54,462 nucleotides of DNA, from contig JAJDVW010000146.1 in assembly GCA_022825925.1 (NCBI GenBank), forward strand, positions 1 to 54,462. The letters run 5' to 3'. Shown here piece after piece: positions 17,615 to 26,712 of this stretch. The stretch comes from Pseudomonadales bacterium (GTDB lineage Bacteria > Pseudomonadota > Gammaproteobacteria > Pseudomonadales > Azotimanducaceae). Under the pieces are notes generated by a model. That model was given only the letters and a program-made list of their open reading frames with translations. It was not told where the DNA came from and ran no database searches. The position numbers were made by a program, and so were the translations under genes. The stretch's first letter is position 1, and the number at the start of each line of letters is the position of its first letter.

Positions 17615-18445
17615 TTACGCGGCGTGGGCGACTATGTGGCGAGCAGCGTCCTCTGGCGTTCGGGCCGGAAACACATCGACGTTACGACGGGACGCTTCCA
17701 ATGCCAACTCCTCGATGGCGTCAGACGTCTCGGACGAGGACTCCCTCGAACCCGCGACCAACTCGAGTCTGCCGGGCCGGAACAGTAGTCCGGGCGCGTC
17801 CGCCAACAAGTTGAGGTTCCAGAGATGGGCCCGCGCATCCCGCAGCGAGTCACTCAATCGCCGCGGGTTCAGCAGCACGACGTTGGCGGCGAGGTGCACG
17901 CCGTAGAAGGTGAAGGTGACGGTGTGCTCTCTGGTACTCAAGCGAAGCTGAGCACTGACGGAGTTGGACAGTCGTGGGTTCAGCTCCTTGATCAGCGTCT
18001 CGACGTCCCGCGACCAGGCGCCTCGGGGAGCACGAGCGGGACTGGAGAGCGCGGGAGTGGCTCCCAACGCGGAGCAAAGCTCTGGTGCAAGCCCGAATAT
18101 GGCGTCGAATGTCGGGACGTAGTCGACGCATCTCTCTCCAAGATACACGCCCGGAAACGGGCTGCGCCAACCGACTAGCTCACCTGCTTGGCGAAGGTGA
18201 GCGCTGATGCTCTCGGCACTCGCGTCGATGAGGGCTCCCAACTTTCTGGATGCCGATCCGAAGAGAGCGTTTCTCCGTCTGTTGTCGACGCGCGTCTGCA
18301 AACCGACCTCCCCTTGGTCGGAAATCGCTGCGATGGCCACGACCACGCGCTCAGGTCCGCCGAGAATTGGCTCGACGATGAGGGGGGCCCAAGTGGTTCG
18401 GACATCGTTCGGTCCGATTCGCGGAAACTCCAAAGTGCTATCCAT
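17615..18445 (-). CDS. hypothetical protein in a lower-GC patch
   Basis: The 276-aa protein is not recognised. It is predicted soluble, with no signal or membrane segment. It opens with a short acidic N-terminus, then LIVEPILGGPERVVVAIAAI (a beta strand that might hold a nucleotide or substrate) and a mixed alpha/beta body ending in a helical tail. Base composition and codon use are visibly less GC-rich than in adjacent genes, which suggests recent acquisition. A 32-codon ORF lies 6 bases upstream on the same strand. A role in defence or toxin-antitoxin control is possible but unsupported by any motif. Confidence 0.6.
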   Translation of the reverse strand: MDSTLEFPRIGPNDVRTTWAPLIVEPILGGPERVVVAIAAISDQGEVGLQTRVDNRRRNALFGSASRKLGALIDASAESISAHLRQAGELVGWRSPFPGVYLGERCVDYVPTFDAIFGLAPELCSALGATPALSSPARAPRGAWSRDVETLIKELNPRLSNSVSAQLRLSTREHTVTFTFYGVHLAANVVLLNPRRLSDSLRDARAHLWNLNLLADAPGLLFRPGRLELVAGSRESSSETSDAIEELALEASRRNVDVFPARTPEDAARHIVAHAA

Positions 18446-18451
18446 AGCTCG

Positions 18452-18550
18452 TCATGCGCGAAGCGATGTGAACGAGATTGCCTGCTGCTTGGAACCGAGA
18501 GCTTGCTCAATCAATGCATCCAGGTGACCAAGGCGATCTACCAGGAGCAT
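18452..18550 (-). CDS. small ORF (32 aa) upstream of the unknown low-GC gene
   Basis: ATG to TGA encodes a 32-aa amphipathic peptide (LGHLDALIEQALGSKQQ core). It lies directly between the amidohydrolase stop and the unknown gene, with a 6-base gap. Base composition matches the downstream gene. It may be a small regulatory protein or the C-terminal stump of a truncated partner gene. I see no family match. Confidence 0.35.
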   Translation of the reverse strand: MLLVDRLGHLDALIEQALGSKQQAISFTSLRA

Positions 18551-18568
18551 CCCGGCGCCCGACTTCGT

Positions 18569-20212
18569 CTACCCCACGTGACGCAACACCTCGCCGGCAC
18601 GCGCACCCGTGTGCGCGCCGTCCTCCACCGCGACCTGTCCGTTGACGAGCGTGGTCCGGTAGCCGACCGCCTTCTGGATGTAGCGCGGTGCGCCGCCGGG
18701 GAAATCGTGTACGAGTTCGGGCTGGCGTTCGGCGACCGTGTCGGGATCGAGGACGTTGACGTCGGCGCGCATGCCGGGGGCCAGGACGCCCCGGTCCCGG
18801 AGACCCATGACGCGCGCCGGCCCCGAAGTCATGCGGCGCACGGCTTCCCCGACGCTATAGAGCCCTGCCTCGCGCACCCAGTAGGAGAGGATGAAGCTGG
18901 GCCACCCGGCGTCCATGATCTGGGAGACGTGCGCCCCGGCGTCGCCGAGGCTCGGCAGGATGTTCTCGTTCCGGAACAGGTCGGCGAGCGCCGCGAGGTT
19001 GCGGTTGAACATGCGCAGGTTGAAGAGCGCGCGGCCGCCCGTTTCGAGCGAGAGACGCAGGAACGTTTCGGACCAGTGTTCTCCGGCGGCCTTGGCCACG
19101 GCGGCCAGGTGACGCTCCGCGGGCGCGGTGTAGTCCGGCGTCTCTTCGGCCCCGAGGTAGTACACCTGGTCCATGGGGATGCGTGTCGCCCCCTCGGCGC
19201 GCGCCTCGCGCACGAGGGCGGCGCGGGTCTCGGCGTCTTCGAGGGCGGCCAACCGTCCCGGGAGGTCGAGATCGCGCAGGCGCTCCCAGGTGGCGCCCTG
19301 CACCGGCAGCCGCGACTGCAGTCCGAACATGAACCCCGAGCCGCGCACCTGGGAGATGGCGGTCATGTCCCGCCCGGCGCGCATGCGGTCGAAGAGGGCG
19401 GAGCGCTCCCTGCCCGAGTCGTCTTCCGGGCCCGCGCCGTAGCTGAACAGGACGCGTCCGGCGGTGGTGTCCGCGATGCGGTCGAGTACGTCCGGGCCGG
19501 CGCCGACGGCCTGCATGAGCGCGTTGCGCGGTCCCACCGCCCGGGCGATCGCGACCAGTTCCTCGGGATCGGCGAACGTGCCGGGGATGGAACGGCCGTC
19601 GGGCAGCGTGTGCGGCGCGTAGCGGTTCGTGGAGAACCCCACCGCGCCGGCGTCGATGGACCGGCCCACGATGCCCGCCATCGTTTCGCGCTCGTCGTCG
19701 GACGCCTGCTCCTCGACGGCGCGCTCCCCCATGACGTAGAAGCGGACCGCGCAGTGGCCCACCATGCCGGCGACGTTGATCGCCGGCGCCAAGCGTTCGA
19801 TGGAGTCGAGATACCCGCCGTAGTCCTCCCAGTCCCAGGCCAGGCCGTTCAGGATCGCGTACTTGGGGATGTCCTCCACGGTCTCCATCATCCCGGCGAG
19901 CAGTTCCTTGTCGCTGGGCTTGCACGGGGCGAAGGTCACGCCGCAGTTCCCCATCAGGACGGACGTGACGCCGTGCCAGCTCACCGGGGTCAGGAACGGG
20001 TCCCAGCCGATCTGGGCGTCGAGGTGGGTGTGCAGGTCCACGAAACCCGGCGTGACGAGGTGGCCCTCCGCGTCGATCTCCCGCCGTCCGGGCGCGTCGA
20101 CCGGACCGACGGCCGAGATGGCGCTCCCGTCGATGGCGACGTCGCCGGGCACCGGCTCGCTGCCCGTACCGTCCACGATCCGCCCGCCCCGAATCACGAT
20201 GTCATGCGTCAT
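18569..20212 (-). CDS. N-acyl-D-amino-acid deacylase-like amidohydrolase (D-aminoacylase family)
   Basis: This 547-aa enzyme of the amidohydrolase superfamily hydrolyses N-acyl-D-amino acids or related amides by family inference. The beta-sandwich opening IRGGRIVDGTG leads to the metal-binding HTH (His61, His63 in VDLHTHLDAQ). Then come the NCGVTFAP segment with the metal-ligand Cys near 90, GAVGFSTNRY near 200, and a C-terminal SDAGAH-like block (LGDAGAHVSQ) with the catalytic Asp. The C-terminus returns to the sandwich (GMRADVNVLDPDTV). It lies 39 bases downstream of an enoyl-CoA hydratase gene on the same strand. Confidence 0.92.
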   Translation of the reverse strand: MTHDIVIRGGRIVDGTGSEPVPGDVAIDGSAISAVGPVDAPGRREIDAEGHLVTPGFVDLHTHLDAQIGWDPFLTPVSWHGVTSVLMGNCGVTFAPCKPSDKELLAGMMETVEDIPKYAILNGLAWDWEDYGGYLDSIERLAPAINVAGMVGHCAVRFYVMGERAVEEQASDDERETMAGIVGRSIDAGAVGFSTNRYAPHTLPDGRSIPGTFADPEELVAIARAVGPRNALMQAVGAGPDVLDRIADTTAGRVLFSYGAGPEDDSGRERSALFDRMRAGRDMTAISQVRGSGFMFGLQSRLPVQGATWERLRDLDLPGRLAALEDAETRAALVREARAEGATRIPMDQVYYLGAEETPDYTAPAERHLAAVAKAAGEHWSETFLRLSLETGGRALFNLRMFNRNLAALADLFRNENILPSLGDAGAHVSQIMDAGWPSFILSYWVREAGLYSVGEAVRRMTSGPARVMGLRDRGVLAPGMRADVNVLDPDTVAERQPELVHDFPGGAPRYIQKAVGYRTTLVNGQVAVEDGAHTGARAGEVLRHVG

Positions 20213-20251
20213 GCCGGCCCCGTTCCCTGCCCTGGTCGAAGAGCGGCAAGT

Positions 20252-21076
20252 CTACCGTCCCTCGAAGTCCGTCTCACGCTTCTCCCGGAACGCCAGCATG
20301 CCCTCGGTGGAGTCGCGGGAAAGCCCGACGAGCGGAATGGCGGACTCCGACCACTGCATCGCGCTGTCGAAGTCGAGGTGGGCGGTGCGCAGGGCCAGCA
20401 TCTTGCCGAGCTTCTGGGCGATCGGGGGTCCGGCCTCGAGCTCGAGGGCGAGCTCCATGGTCTTCGCCTCGAGTTCGTCCGGTTCGACGAGGTAGTTCGT
20501 GAAGCCGGCGTCGTGGGCCTCCTCGGCGCTCATGAAGCGTCCCGTCATCATGAGTTCCATCGCCTTGCGCCAGCCGAGGATCTTGGGGAGGGACCAGAAG
20601 CCGCCGAGGTCGGCGTACAGGCCGCGGCGGACGTAGGCGACCTGGTAGCGGGCCGCGGTCGAGCCGACCGCGAGGTCGCAGTGGCTCGCGAGATCGAGTC
20701 CCGCGCCGACGCACGGCCCGTTCACCATCGCGACGATCGGCACCTCCATGCGCTTGAGGGCGATGTAGGTCTCGGTCTCGTGGCGGAAGTTCAGCCGGTA
20801 CCCCTCGATGTCGACGCTGCCGTCCTCCGGGGGCGGCTCCCGGTCCGGGTCGCCGGCGCCGCTCACGTCCATGCCGGCGCAGAAGCCGCGGCCGGCCCCC
20901 GTGATGACGATGCAGCGGACGCTGCGGTCGAAGCGGGCGTCCACGAGAATCTCGCGCATCCGGCGAAGCAGGGGAAACGTCAGCGCGTTCAGCTTCTCCG
21001 GCCGGTTCAGGGTCAGCCAGAGGATGCCGTCCCTGCGCCCACGGCGCTCTTCGAGAATCTCTTCGTTGCGGGTCAT
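20252..21076 (-). CDS. enoyl-CoA hydratase/isomerase family protein
   Basis: This 274-aa crotonase-fold protein has the oxyanion-hole segments RGFCAGMDVSG near 69-79 and VNGPCVGAGLDLASHCDLA near 122-140. It also has the AYVRRGLYADLGGFW active-site loop, in which the glutamates typical of hydratases are partly replaced. The specific reaction (hydratase, isomerase or hydrolase) is not assignable. A strong GGAGG lies just upstream of the ATG at 21076. It is the first of a pair with the downstream amidohydrolase. Confidence 0.9.
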   Translation of the reverse strand: MTRNEEILEERRGRRDGILWLTLNRPEKLNALTFPLLRRMREILVDARFDRSVRCIVITGAGRGFCAGMDVSGAGDPDREPPPEDGSVDIEGYRLNFRHETETYIALKRMEVPIVAMVNGPCVGAGLDLASHCDLAVGSTAARYQVAYVRRGLYADLGGFWSLPKILGWRKAMELMMTGRFMSAEEAHDAGFTNYLVEPDELEAKTMELALELEAGPPIAQKLGKMLALRTAHLDFDSAMQWSESAIPLVGLSRDSTEGMLAFREKRETDFEGR

Positions 21077-21166
21077 GAAGGCCTCCTGGATCCAGCGAGG
21101 AGCTTCCAACGTGCCGGGGCCCGGGTGTGGAGTCAAGGGACGCGCTCGTGGCGTCCCGTCGCGTGG

Positions 21167-22915
21167 TCAGGCGAGCGGTCTGCTCTCCACGGTCAGCGTC
21201 AGCGCCTCGAGATCGTAGAACTGCTCGTGCCGCACTTGGCCGAGGTGGCCGAGGATGCGCGGGCCGGCGTCGGCGATCTCGGTGCGCTCGGGATCGAGCG
21301 CGCTCAGTCGCTCCTCGAGGTTGTCGATGCCCGCGCCGGTGAGGAACTCGAGCTGCAGGGCGTTCTCGTGCGGCCGGACGGAGACGCTCACCCGTGCGGG
21401 CGCGCCCTGCGCCTCCTGGCGCTCCATCAGGTAGAGGAACGCTTCCTCGCCCGCGAGTTGCAGCCGTTGCGTCGCCGACTCGTCCCAGCCGGCGTTCGCC
21501 GCGGAGGTGGAGACCAGTTCGCCGAGCGCGGCGAGGGACGCCATCGTGGGCTCGAGCACCGCGCGCTTGCTGCGCGTCTTGAGCGCGACGAGGGAGGTGA
21601 GGGCGATGGCGACGAGCCCGCCGGCGGCCATGCCGTTGTCGAGGACGCCGCGCGACCAGTCCGGGAGATGGTCGGGGAAGATGGCGCCGTATTGGAACCC
21701 GAGGCCGACCCAGAACGAGATGCAGACGATCAGGCCCTTCTCGTAGCCGAAGCCGCCGGTGGCGACCATGCGGACGCCCTGGCGGAACAGCAGCACGATG
21801 AAGAACAGGATGTAGGCCCCCGCCACCGCGTCCGGCACCAGGCGGAGCAACGCCGGGATCTTCGGTATGAAGGCCGTGAGCAGGATCAGCACGCCGCCGT
21901 AGAAGGCGACCTTGCGCGCCCCGACACCGGTCAGGTCGGCGATGGAAATGCTGGTGGAATAGGTCGTGTTGGGCATCGTGCCGGCGAGGCCCGAGGCCAG
22001 GTTGCCGACGCCGTCGGCGTTCACGGCGCGCTGCACCGCGCGGAAGTCCACGGGCACCGCCCCGCGGTTGGTCACGCGCTGGATGGCGATCGCGTCCCCG
22101 TAGGTCTCGATGGCGCCGATGATCGTGACGATGGCGAACGGGATCAGCAGCCCGAAGTAGCGCCCGTCGAACTCGAGGTCGAGGCCGGGCCAGGTGGCGT
22201 TGGGCAGACCGAACCAGGCCGCTTCGCGAAGCGGGGCCCAGTCGAGCATCCCGAACCCGGCCCCGGCGATCACGGTGCCGATGAGTATTCCGATCAGCGG
22301 CGCCCAGAGCTGGGCCGCGCCGCGCGAGAAGAGCGAGATCAGCACGATGACGACGAACGTCGCGAACGCCACGGTGGGCCCGGCGGCGGACTCGGGGTCC
22401 ATGCCCGCGGGTACGCGCACGAGCATGTCGGTCGCGATGGGGAACACCGTCACCGCGAGCAGCAGGATGACCGTGCCCCCGACGGTGGGCGTGATCAGGC
22501 GGCGGAACAGCGAGAGCCGGGCCGCGAACAGGAACTGCACGAGCGCGGAGCTGGCCACCAGGGTCGCGAGCAGCGGGAGCCCGCCGACGGTGGCCGCCGC
22601 GGTACAGACGGCGATGAACGCGCCGGACGTGCCCATGTAGAGGGGATAGCCGGCGCCGAACGCGCCGATGGGGCGGGCCTGCAGCATCGTGGCGAGTCCG
22701 CTTACGAGGAGCGTCGCGAACACCGCCCACTCGATGAACTCCTTCCGGTCGGCGGCGGTCAGCACGATGATCGGTATGAGGATGATGCCGGTCAGCACCA
22801 CCGTGACCACCTGGGCGGAAAGCCCGAGGGTCAGAAGGGTGGGAGTGTCTTCGTCTACCGCGTAACGCAGGTGCTCCGACGTGTCCCCGGTACCGGGCGC
22901 GCCGGCCTGTTCCAT
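21167..22915 (-). CDS. NCS2 family nucleobase permease with C-terminal GHKL-like domain
   Basis: The 582-aa protein starts with a 14-TM uracil/xanthine permease core (about residues 25-450). Signature segments include GYPLYMGTSGAFIAV near 88-102, the substrate-region TYGDAIAIQRVTNRG and NTTYSTSISIADLTG. The family imports purines or pyrimidines with H+ or Na+. After a basic linker (KTRSKR) a cytoplasmic domain of about 120 residues follows. Its LAALGELVSTSA and LAGEEAFLYLMERQ pattern looks like an RsbW-type histidine-kinase-like ATPase fold, but without a clear N-box Asn or DxGxG. Such an extension is unusual. Start at the ATG at 22915. Confidence 0.85.
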   Translation of the reverse strand: MEQAGAPGTGDTSEHLRYAVDEDTPTLLTLGLSAQVVTVVLTGIILIPIIVLTAADRKEFIEWAVFATLLVSGLATMLQARPIGAFGAGYPLYMGTSGAFIAVCTAAATVGGLPLLATLVASSALVQFLFAARLSLFRRLITPTVGGTVILLLAVTVFPIATDMLVRVPAGMDPESAAGPTVAFATFVVIVLISLFSRGAAQLWAPLIGILIGTVIAGAGFGMLDWAPLREAAWFGLPNATWPGLDLEFDGRYFGLLIPFAIVTIIGAIETYGDAIAIQRVTNRGAVPVDFRAVQRAVNADGVGNLASGLAGTMPNTTYSTSISIADLTGVGARKVAFYGGVLILLTAFIPKIPALLRLVPDAVAGAYILFFIVLLFRQGVRMVATGGFGYEKGLIVCISFWVGLGFQYGAIFPDHLPDWSRGVLDNGMAAGGLVAIALTSLVALKTRSKRAVLEPTMASLAALGELVSTSAANAGWDESATQRLQLAGEEAFLYLMERQEAQGAPARVSVSVRPHENALQLEFLTGAGIDNLEERLSALDPERTEIADAGPRILGHLGQVRHEQFYDLEALTLTVESRPLA

Positions 22916-22935
22916 GCTCTTCCCTGCGGTTGGCT

Positions 22936-23823
22936 TCAGCCGTCTTTCTTCTTGTACGTGTCCGTCCCGCGGTACGGCCCGTCGCGCCATTGGAGCGCGT
23001 CCTTGAGCCCGCCCTCCCGCATGTGGTCCTGCCACTGGTACGAGGAGTCGGTGAACTGCGCCGCGGCGTCGAGGTCCGTCGACGTGCGCACGGACGAGTA
23101 GATCCCCATGTTCTCGTAGAAGCGGTTCATGTTGACCTTGAGGATCGCGAGATGGTCCGCGGACATGTTCGCGATGCGGTCGGCGAAGGCGATCGTGTTC
23201 TCCTCCAGCTCCTCCTTCGGCCAGGAGTAGTTGATCATGCCGATCTCCTCCGCCTCCTTGCCGGTCACGTTCTCGCCGGTGTAGTAGAGCTCCTTGGCCT
23301 TGCGCATGCCGATCACCAAGGGCCAGATGACGCCCGTGCGCGACGTGCCGAGCCCGCGGAGCCCCGGGTGTCCGAGCTGGGCGTCCTCGGCGGCGACGAC
23401 GAGGTCCGCCATCATGGCGAGTTCGCAGCCGCCCGCGACCGCGTAGCCGGAGATCTGCGCGATCGTGATCTTCGCCATGTTCCAGAAGTAGAGATGGATG
23501 TCGCTGATCTGCTGCATTCCCGTGCGGATGCCCATCAGCAGGCGCCGGCCCTTGTCGTCGAGGCGGCGGTGCTGGCGGACGACCGCGTCCGCGCCGCCGC
23601 GGGCGGGGGTGAGGTCGTAGCCGGCGCTGAACGCGCGCCCCTCGCCGCGGACGATGATGACGTGCGCCGTGTGGTCCGCCTCGAGGTCGTGCAGCGCGTC
23701 GTTGAACTCGTAAAGCAGTTCCTGCGAGAGGGCGTTCAGCTTCTCGGGGCGGTTCAACGTGATGCGGGCCACGCGGTCGTCGGTGCCGACGCGGTCCACG
23801 TACAGGTTCTCGTACTCGGCCAT
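22936..23823 (-). CDS. enoyl-CoA hydratase/isomerase family protein
   Basis: This 295-aa crotonase-superfamily protein has TLNRPEKLNALSQELL near 24-39, GRAFSAGYDLTPA near 64-76, and ISGYAVAGGCELAMMADLVVA near 124-144. A long insert with RLLMGIRTGMQQ separates them. The GLGTSRTGVIW loop lacks the canonical hydratase Glu pair, so another crotonase reaction is possible. The start at 23823 has a good GGAGGAAACACC ribosome site. It precedes the NCS2 permease on the same strand by 20 bases. Confidence 0.9.
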   Translation of the reverse strand: MAEYENLYVDRVGTDDRVARITLNRPEKLNALSQELLYEFNDALHDLEADHTAHVIIVRGEGRAFSAGYDLTPARGGADAVVRQHRRLDDKGRRLLMGIRTGMQQISDIHLYFWNMAKITIAQISGYAVAGGCELAMMADLVVAAEDAQLGHPGLRGLGTSRTGVIWPLVIGMRKAKELYYTGENVTGKEAEEIGMINYSWPKEELEENTIAFADRIANMSADHLAILKVNMNRFYENMGIYSSVRTSTDLDAAAQFTDSSYQWQDHMREGGLKDALQWRDGPYRGTDTYKKKDG

Positions 23824-23898
23824 CGGTGTTTCCTCCTGGCTGGGGTGTCGCCGCTCAAGGACGCGATGCGGGCGCCGGGATCGGATGCGGCGAGCGGT

Positions 23899-23910
23899 TA
23901 GTATTCGGCA
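23899..23910 (+). promoter_or_regulatory. candidate -10 giving a leaderless transcript
   Basis: TAGTAT at 23899-23904 ends six bases before the ATG at 23911, the same arrangement as at vapB. No ribosome-binding site is visible. The -35 is not recognisable. Confidence 0.35.
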
Positions 23911-24978
23911 ATGGACCCCGTCTCTCAAGCCGCGCTCGGCGCGGTGGTCGCGCACGCCGCGGCGGGCCGCACGCTCGGCGTCCGGGCACTGGCCGTGGGC
24001 GCGGCCGCCGGCGCGATGCCGGACCTCGACGTCCTGTGGTCCGTGTCCGGGGACGCGTTCGACCAGATGCGGATGCACCGGGGCATCACGCACTCGCTCT
24101 TCTTCGGGCCGGTGCTCGGTCCGCTGCTCGGCTACCTCGCGTGGCGGTTCGAACGGCGGCGCGGCGGCACGGGACGGCTCCGGGCGTGGGTGCTCGCGCT
24201 GACGCTCGCGCTCGTGACGCATCCGCTGCTCGACCTGACGACGCCCTACGGGACGCAACTGCTGCTGCCGTTCTCGGACGCGCGTTTCGCGATCTGGGCA
24301 ATGTCGATCATCGACCCGGTGTACATGATCGTCCTGCTGGCCGGCATCGTCGTCGCGTGGCGGCGCCCCCGTTGGCGCGCCGCGCCCGCCGCGGCGCTCG
24401 GCGTCTCGACCATGTACCTGGGGTACGCCTGGTACCTGAACGAGGGGGCGGAGGACGCCGCGCGCGCGCAACTGCGGGCGGAGGGCGTCGCGCACGCGGA
24501 AGTGGCCGCGTTCCCGACGTTCCTCCAGGTGCACTATCGACGGGTCGTCGCGCGTACCGACACAGAGGTGCTGACGGGCTTCGTGTCGATGTGGCGGCCG
24601 TGCCCGATCGTCTGGTCCGCCGCGCCGCGGCTCGCCGACGCCTCGGTGGCGGCCTGGCGCGCCTCCCGGGAAGGGCGGATCTTCGAGTGGTTCGCGATGG
24701 GCTGGGTCCACCACGTGCCCACCGACCGGGGACTCGTCTCGGCGGACCTCCGCTATGGGTTCTCGACGGATCCGAGCCTCTCCGCCTTCAGCACGCTGGC
24801 GGAGTTCGATGCCGCCGGCGAACTGGTGCGCGTCACGGACGCGGGGCGCCGCGCCCCGCCGGATTTCGTGACCCGGGGCGGCCTGCTCGCGAGCGCGTAT
24901 CCGGCGTCGTGTCAGGCGGTCAGCAGCGCGACTCCCGTCCAGCACACCGCCGCGAGGCCCGCCGCCACGGAGGCCTGA
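23911..24978 (+). CDS. YdjM-like membrane-associated metal-dependent hydrolase
   Basis: The 355-aa protein matches the LexA-binding inner-membrane hydrolase (YdjM/DUF457) family. It has MPDLDVLW (Asp38, Asp40), MHRGITHSLFF (His56, His61) and THPLLDLTTPYG near 108-119, a likely metal cluster at the membrane face. Four to five hydrophobic segments lie in the first 190 residues and a soluble C-terminal domain follows. The substrate is unknown; the family is related to phospholipase-C-like metal enzymes. Its 3' end overlaps the convergent antiporter gene by 67 bases. Confidence 0.85.
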   Translation: MDPVSQAALGAVVAHAAAGRTLGVRALAVGAAAGAMPDLDVLWSVSGDAFDQMRMHRGITHSLFFGPVLGPLLGYLAWRFERRRGGTGRLRAWVLALTLALVTHPLLDLTTPYGTQLLLPFSDARFAIWAMSIIDPVYMIVLLAGIVVAWRRPRWRAAPAAALGVSTMYLGYAWYLNEGAEDAARAQLRAEGVAHAEVAAFPTFLQVHYRRVVARTDTEVLTGFVSMWRPCPIVWSAAPRLADASVAAWRASREGRIFEWFAMGWVHHVPTDRGLVSADLRYGFSTDPSLSAFSTLAEFDAAGELVRVTDAGRRAPPDFVTRGGLLASAYPASCQAVSSATPVQHTAARPAATEA

Positions 24979-26648
24979 GGGATCTGCGTCTTGACGTGGT
25001 CCATCAGGTCGCACCCGGTACACACCGAACTCAGCACCGTCGTGTCGGAGATCGGCGAGCACTGGTCGCCGTAGACGCTGCCGTCCATCACGGCGGCGAA
25101 GCAGAGCGTCATGAAGAGTTCCGGATGCGACAGGCCCTGGCTCGTCGCGACGGCCCACGCGAGCGGCATCGCAAGCGGGAACGCGACCGCGTAGGTGCCC
25201 CAGCTCGTCCCCGTGGAGAACGCGATCAGCATCGTGAGCAGTTGCAGCAGCACCGGCAGGATGAAGAACGGGATCGCCTCGCCGAGGGTCTCCACCAGGA
25301 AGATGGCGCCGCCGGCGGCGCTGCTGATGCCGCCGATCGTGACGGCGAGCAGCAGGATCACGCACCCGAGCACCACGCCTTTCAGGCCGTCGTGGAAACC
25401 CGAGATCAGGTCCTTGATCGACATGCCCTTGGCGAGGGCGGTGCCGCCGGCGATGACGAACGCGGCCCCGAAGGCCCAGTGCACGTTGGGCGTGCCGCTG
25501 ACGATGAACGTGCCGACGGCGATGGCGATGAGGGTGCCGAGCGGAACGAAGAACTCGAGGACGTGGGGCTTGTAGCCTTCGGGCGTGTTGCTGCCCTGCA
25601 GCTCCGGGGCCGCGAGCGGATCCGCGTCGTCGGCGTCGAGCTTGCCCGTCGTCCGGGAGCGCTCCATCGCGGCGCCGAGCTGTTTGCCGAGGAACAGGGG
25701 CTTCTCGATGCTGAGGAGGAACGTCCCGAGGACGGCGAAGATCGCGTAGAAGCAGAAGGGCACGCTCTGGAAGAAGAACGCGATGCGGTCCGCCTCCGTG
25801 GCGAGAAAGCCGACGCCGGAGACGAAGATGAACGCCTGGATGTAGCCGGGCCAGGCGTTGAACGCGAGCTGCGAGGCGATGGGGGAGGCCGTCGAGTCGA
25901 CGATGTAGGCGAGTTCCTCGTGGGCGACGCGCTCCTTGTCGGCGATGGGCCGTACCGTCGTGCCGACGAGGACCGTGCTCACGGTGCCGCCCTGGAAGAA
26001 GATGACGCCCAGCATCCACGCGACGAGCTTCGCCGTGCGCGGCCCGCGCACGAACCGCACCGTCATGAACTCGGCGAACGCCTGGGCCGCCCCGGTGCGC
26101 GACCAGATGCCCATGAGGCCGCCGAGCAACCAGAGATACAGGATGAGGATTCCCGCGGAACTCGTTGTTGCGAGCGAAGGTATGAGTACATCTCCCGTCA
26201 GGTCGTACTGACCGAGCAGGAGCGCTCCGGAGAGGATGCCGCCGAGTAGCGAGGTCACCGGCTCCCGGTTCAGCCAGCACAGCAGGATGGCCACGACCGC
26301 CGGCAGGAGGGACCAGATGCCCCAGTGCCGCTTCGCGAGGTGGCGGTAGTAGACGGGTTCGGCGCGTTCGTCGCCTTCCGCGTCCGCGACGACGAACTCC
26401 TCGAGGACCGCCGGGGTTTCCTGGAGGTCCGCGATCCGCTCCGGGTGCAGCACCGCGTCCTCCATGGATACGGGCTCGAAGTACACCCGGTCGCCTTCGC
26501 GCACGAAGTAGAGGCGCCCGTCGTCGGCGGTCATGACGTCGAGGGTGGTCTGCTCCACCGTCCACGTGGGCGACACGTTCGCGCCGACGTACCAGGACGC
26601 CGCGAGGGCGATGGCGAGCAGTACGAATCTCCGGACGCCTGGGGTCAT
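24912..26648 (-). CDS. NhaC family Na+/H+ antiporter
   Basis: This 578-aa transporter has about twelve TM segments. The N-terminal signal-anchor is followed by an extended hydrophilic region (about 25-105), unusual in size. The family core contains FFQGGTVSTVLVGTTVRP near 215-232, STASPIASQLAFNAWPGY near 250-267, and GTSWGTYAVAFPLAMP near 490-505. The NhaC-type DGSVYGDQCSPISDTT block is near 525-540. It exchanges Na+ for H+, or possibly an organic anion as in malate/lactate relatives. It lies 64 bases after the carboxyltransferase gene. Confidence 0.9.
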   Translation of the reverse strand: MTPGVRRFVLLAIALAASWYVGANVSPTWTVEQTTLDVMTADDGRLYFVREGDRVYFEPVSMEDAVLHPERIADLQETPAVLEEFVVADAEGDERAEPVYYRHLAKRHWGIWSLLPAVVAILLCWLNREPVTSLLGGILSGALLLGQYDLTGDVLIPSLATTSSAGILILYLWLLGGLMGIWSRTGAAQAFAEFMTVRFVRGPRTAKLVAWMLGVIFFQGGTVSTVLVGTTVRPIADKERVAHEELAYIVDSTASPIASQLAFNAWPGYIQAFIFVSGVGFLATEADRIAFFFQSVPFCFYAIFAVLGTFLLSIEKPLFLGKQLGAAMERSRTTGKLDADDADPLAAPELQGSNTPEGYKPHVLEFFVPLGTLIAIAVGTFIVSGTPNVHWAFGAAFVIAGGTALAKGMSIKDLISGFHDGLKGVVLGCVILLLAVTIGGISSAAGGAIFLVETLGEAIPFFILPVLLQLLTMLIAFSTGTSWGTYAVAFPLAMPLAWAVATSQGLSHPELFMTLCFAAVMDGSVYGDQCSPISDTTVLSSVCTGCDLMDHVKTQIPQASVAAGLAAVCWTGVALLTA

Positions 26649-26712
26649 GAAACCTCTCCTTCGACTCCGTCGACGACGCGTTGTTCGATCCAGTGCAACG
26701 GGGCCGCGTCCG

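Noticed and set aside
18188..23101. A 1,600-codon plus-strand open frame
   Set aside because: It is antisense to the amidohydrolase, crotonase and permease genes. It is rich in Arg/Gly/His/Glu without any domain, a GC-bias shadow.
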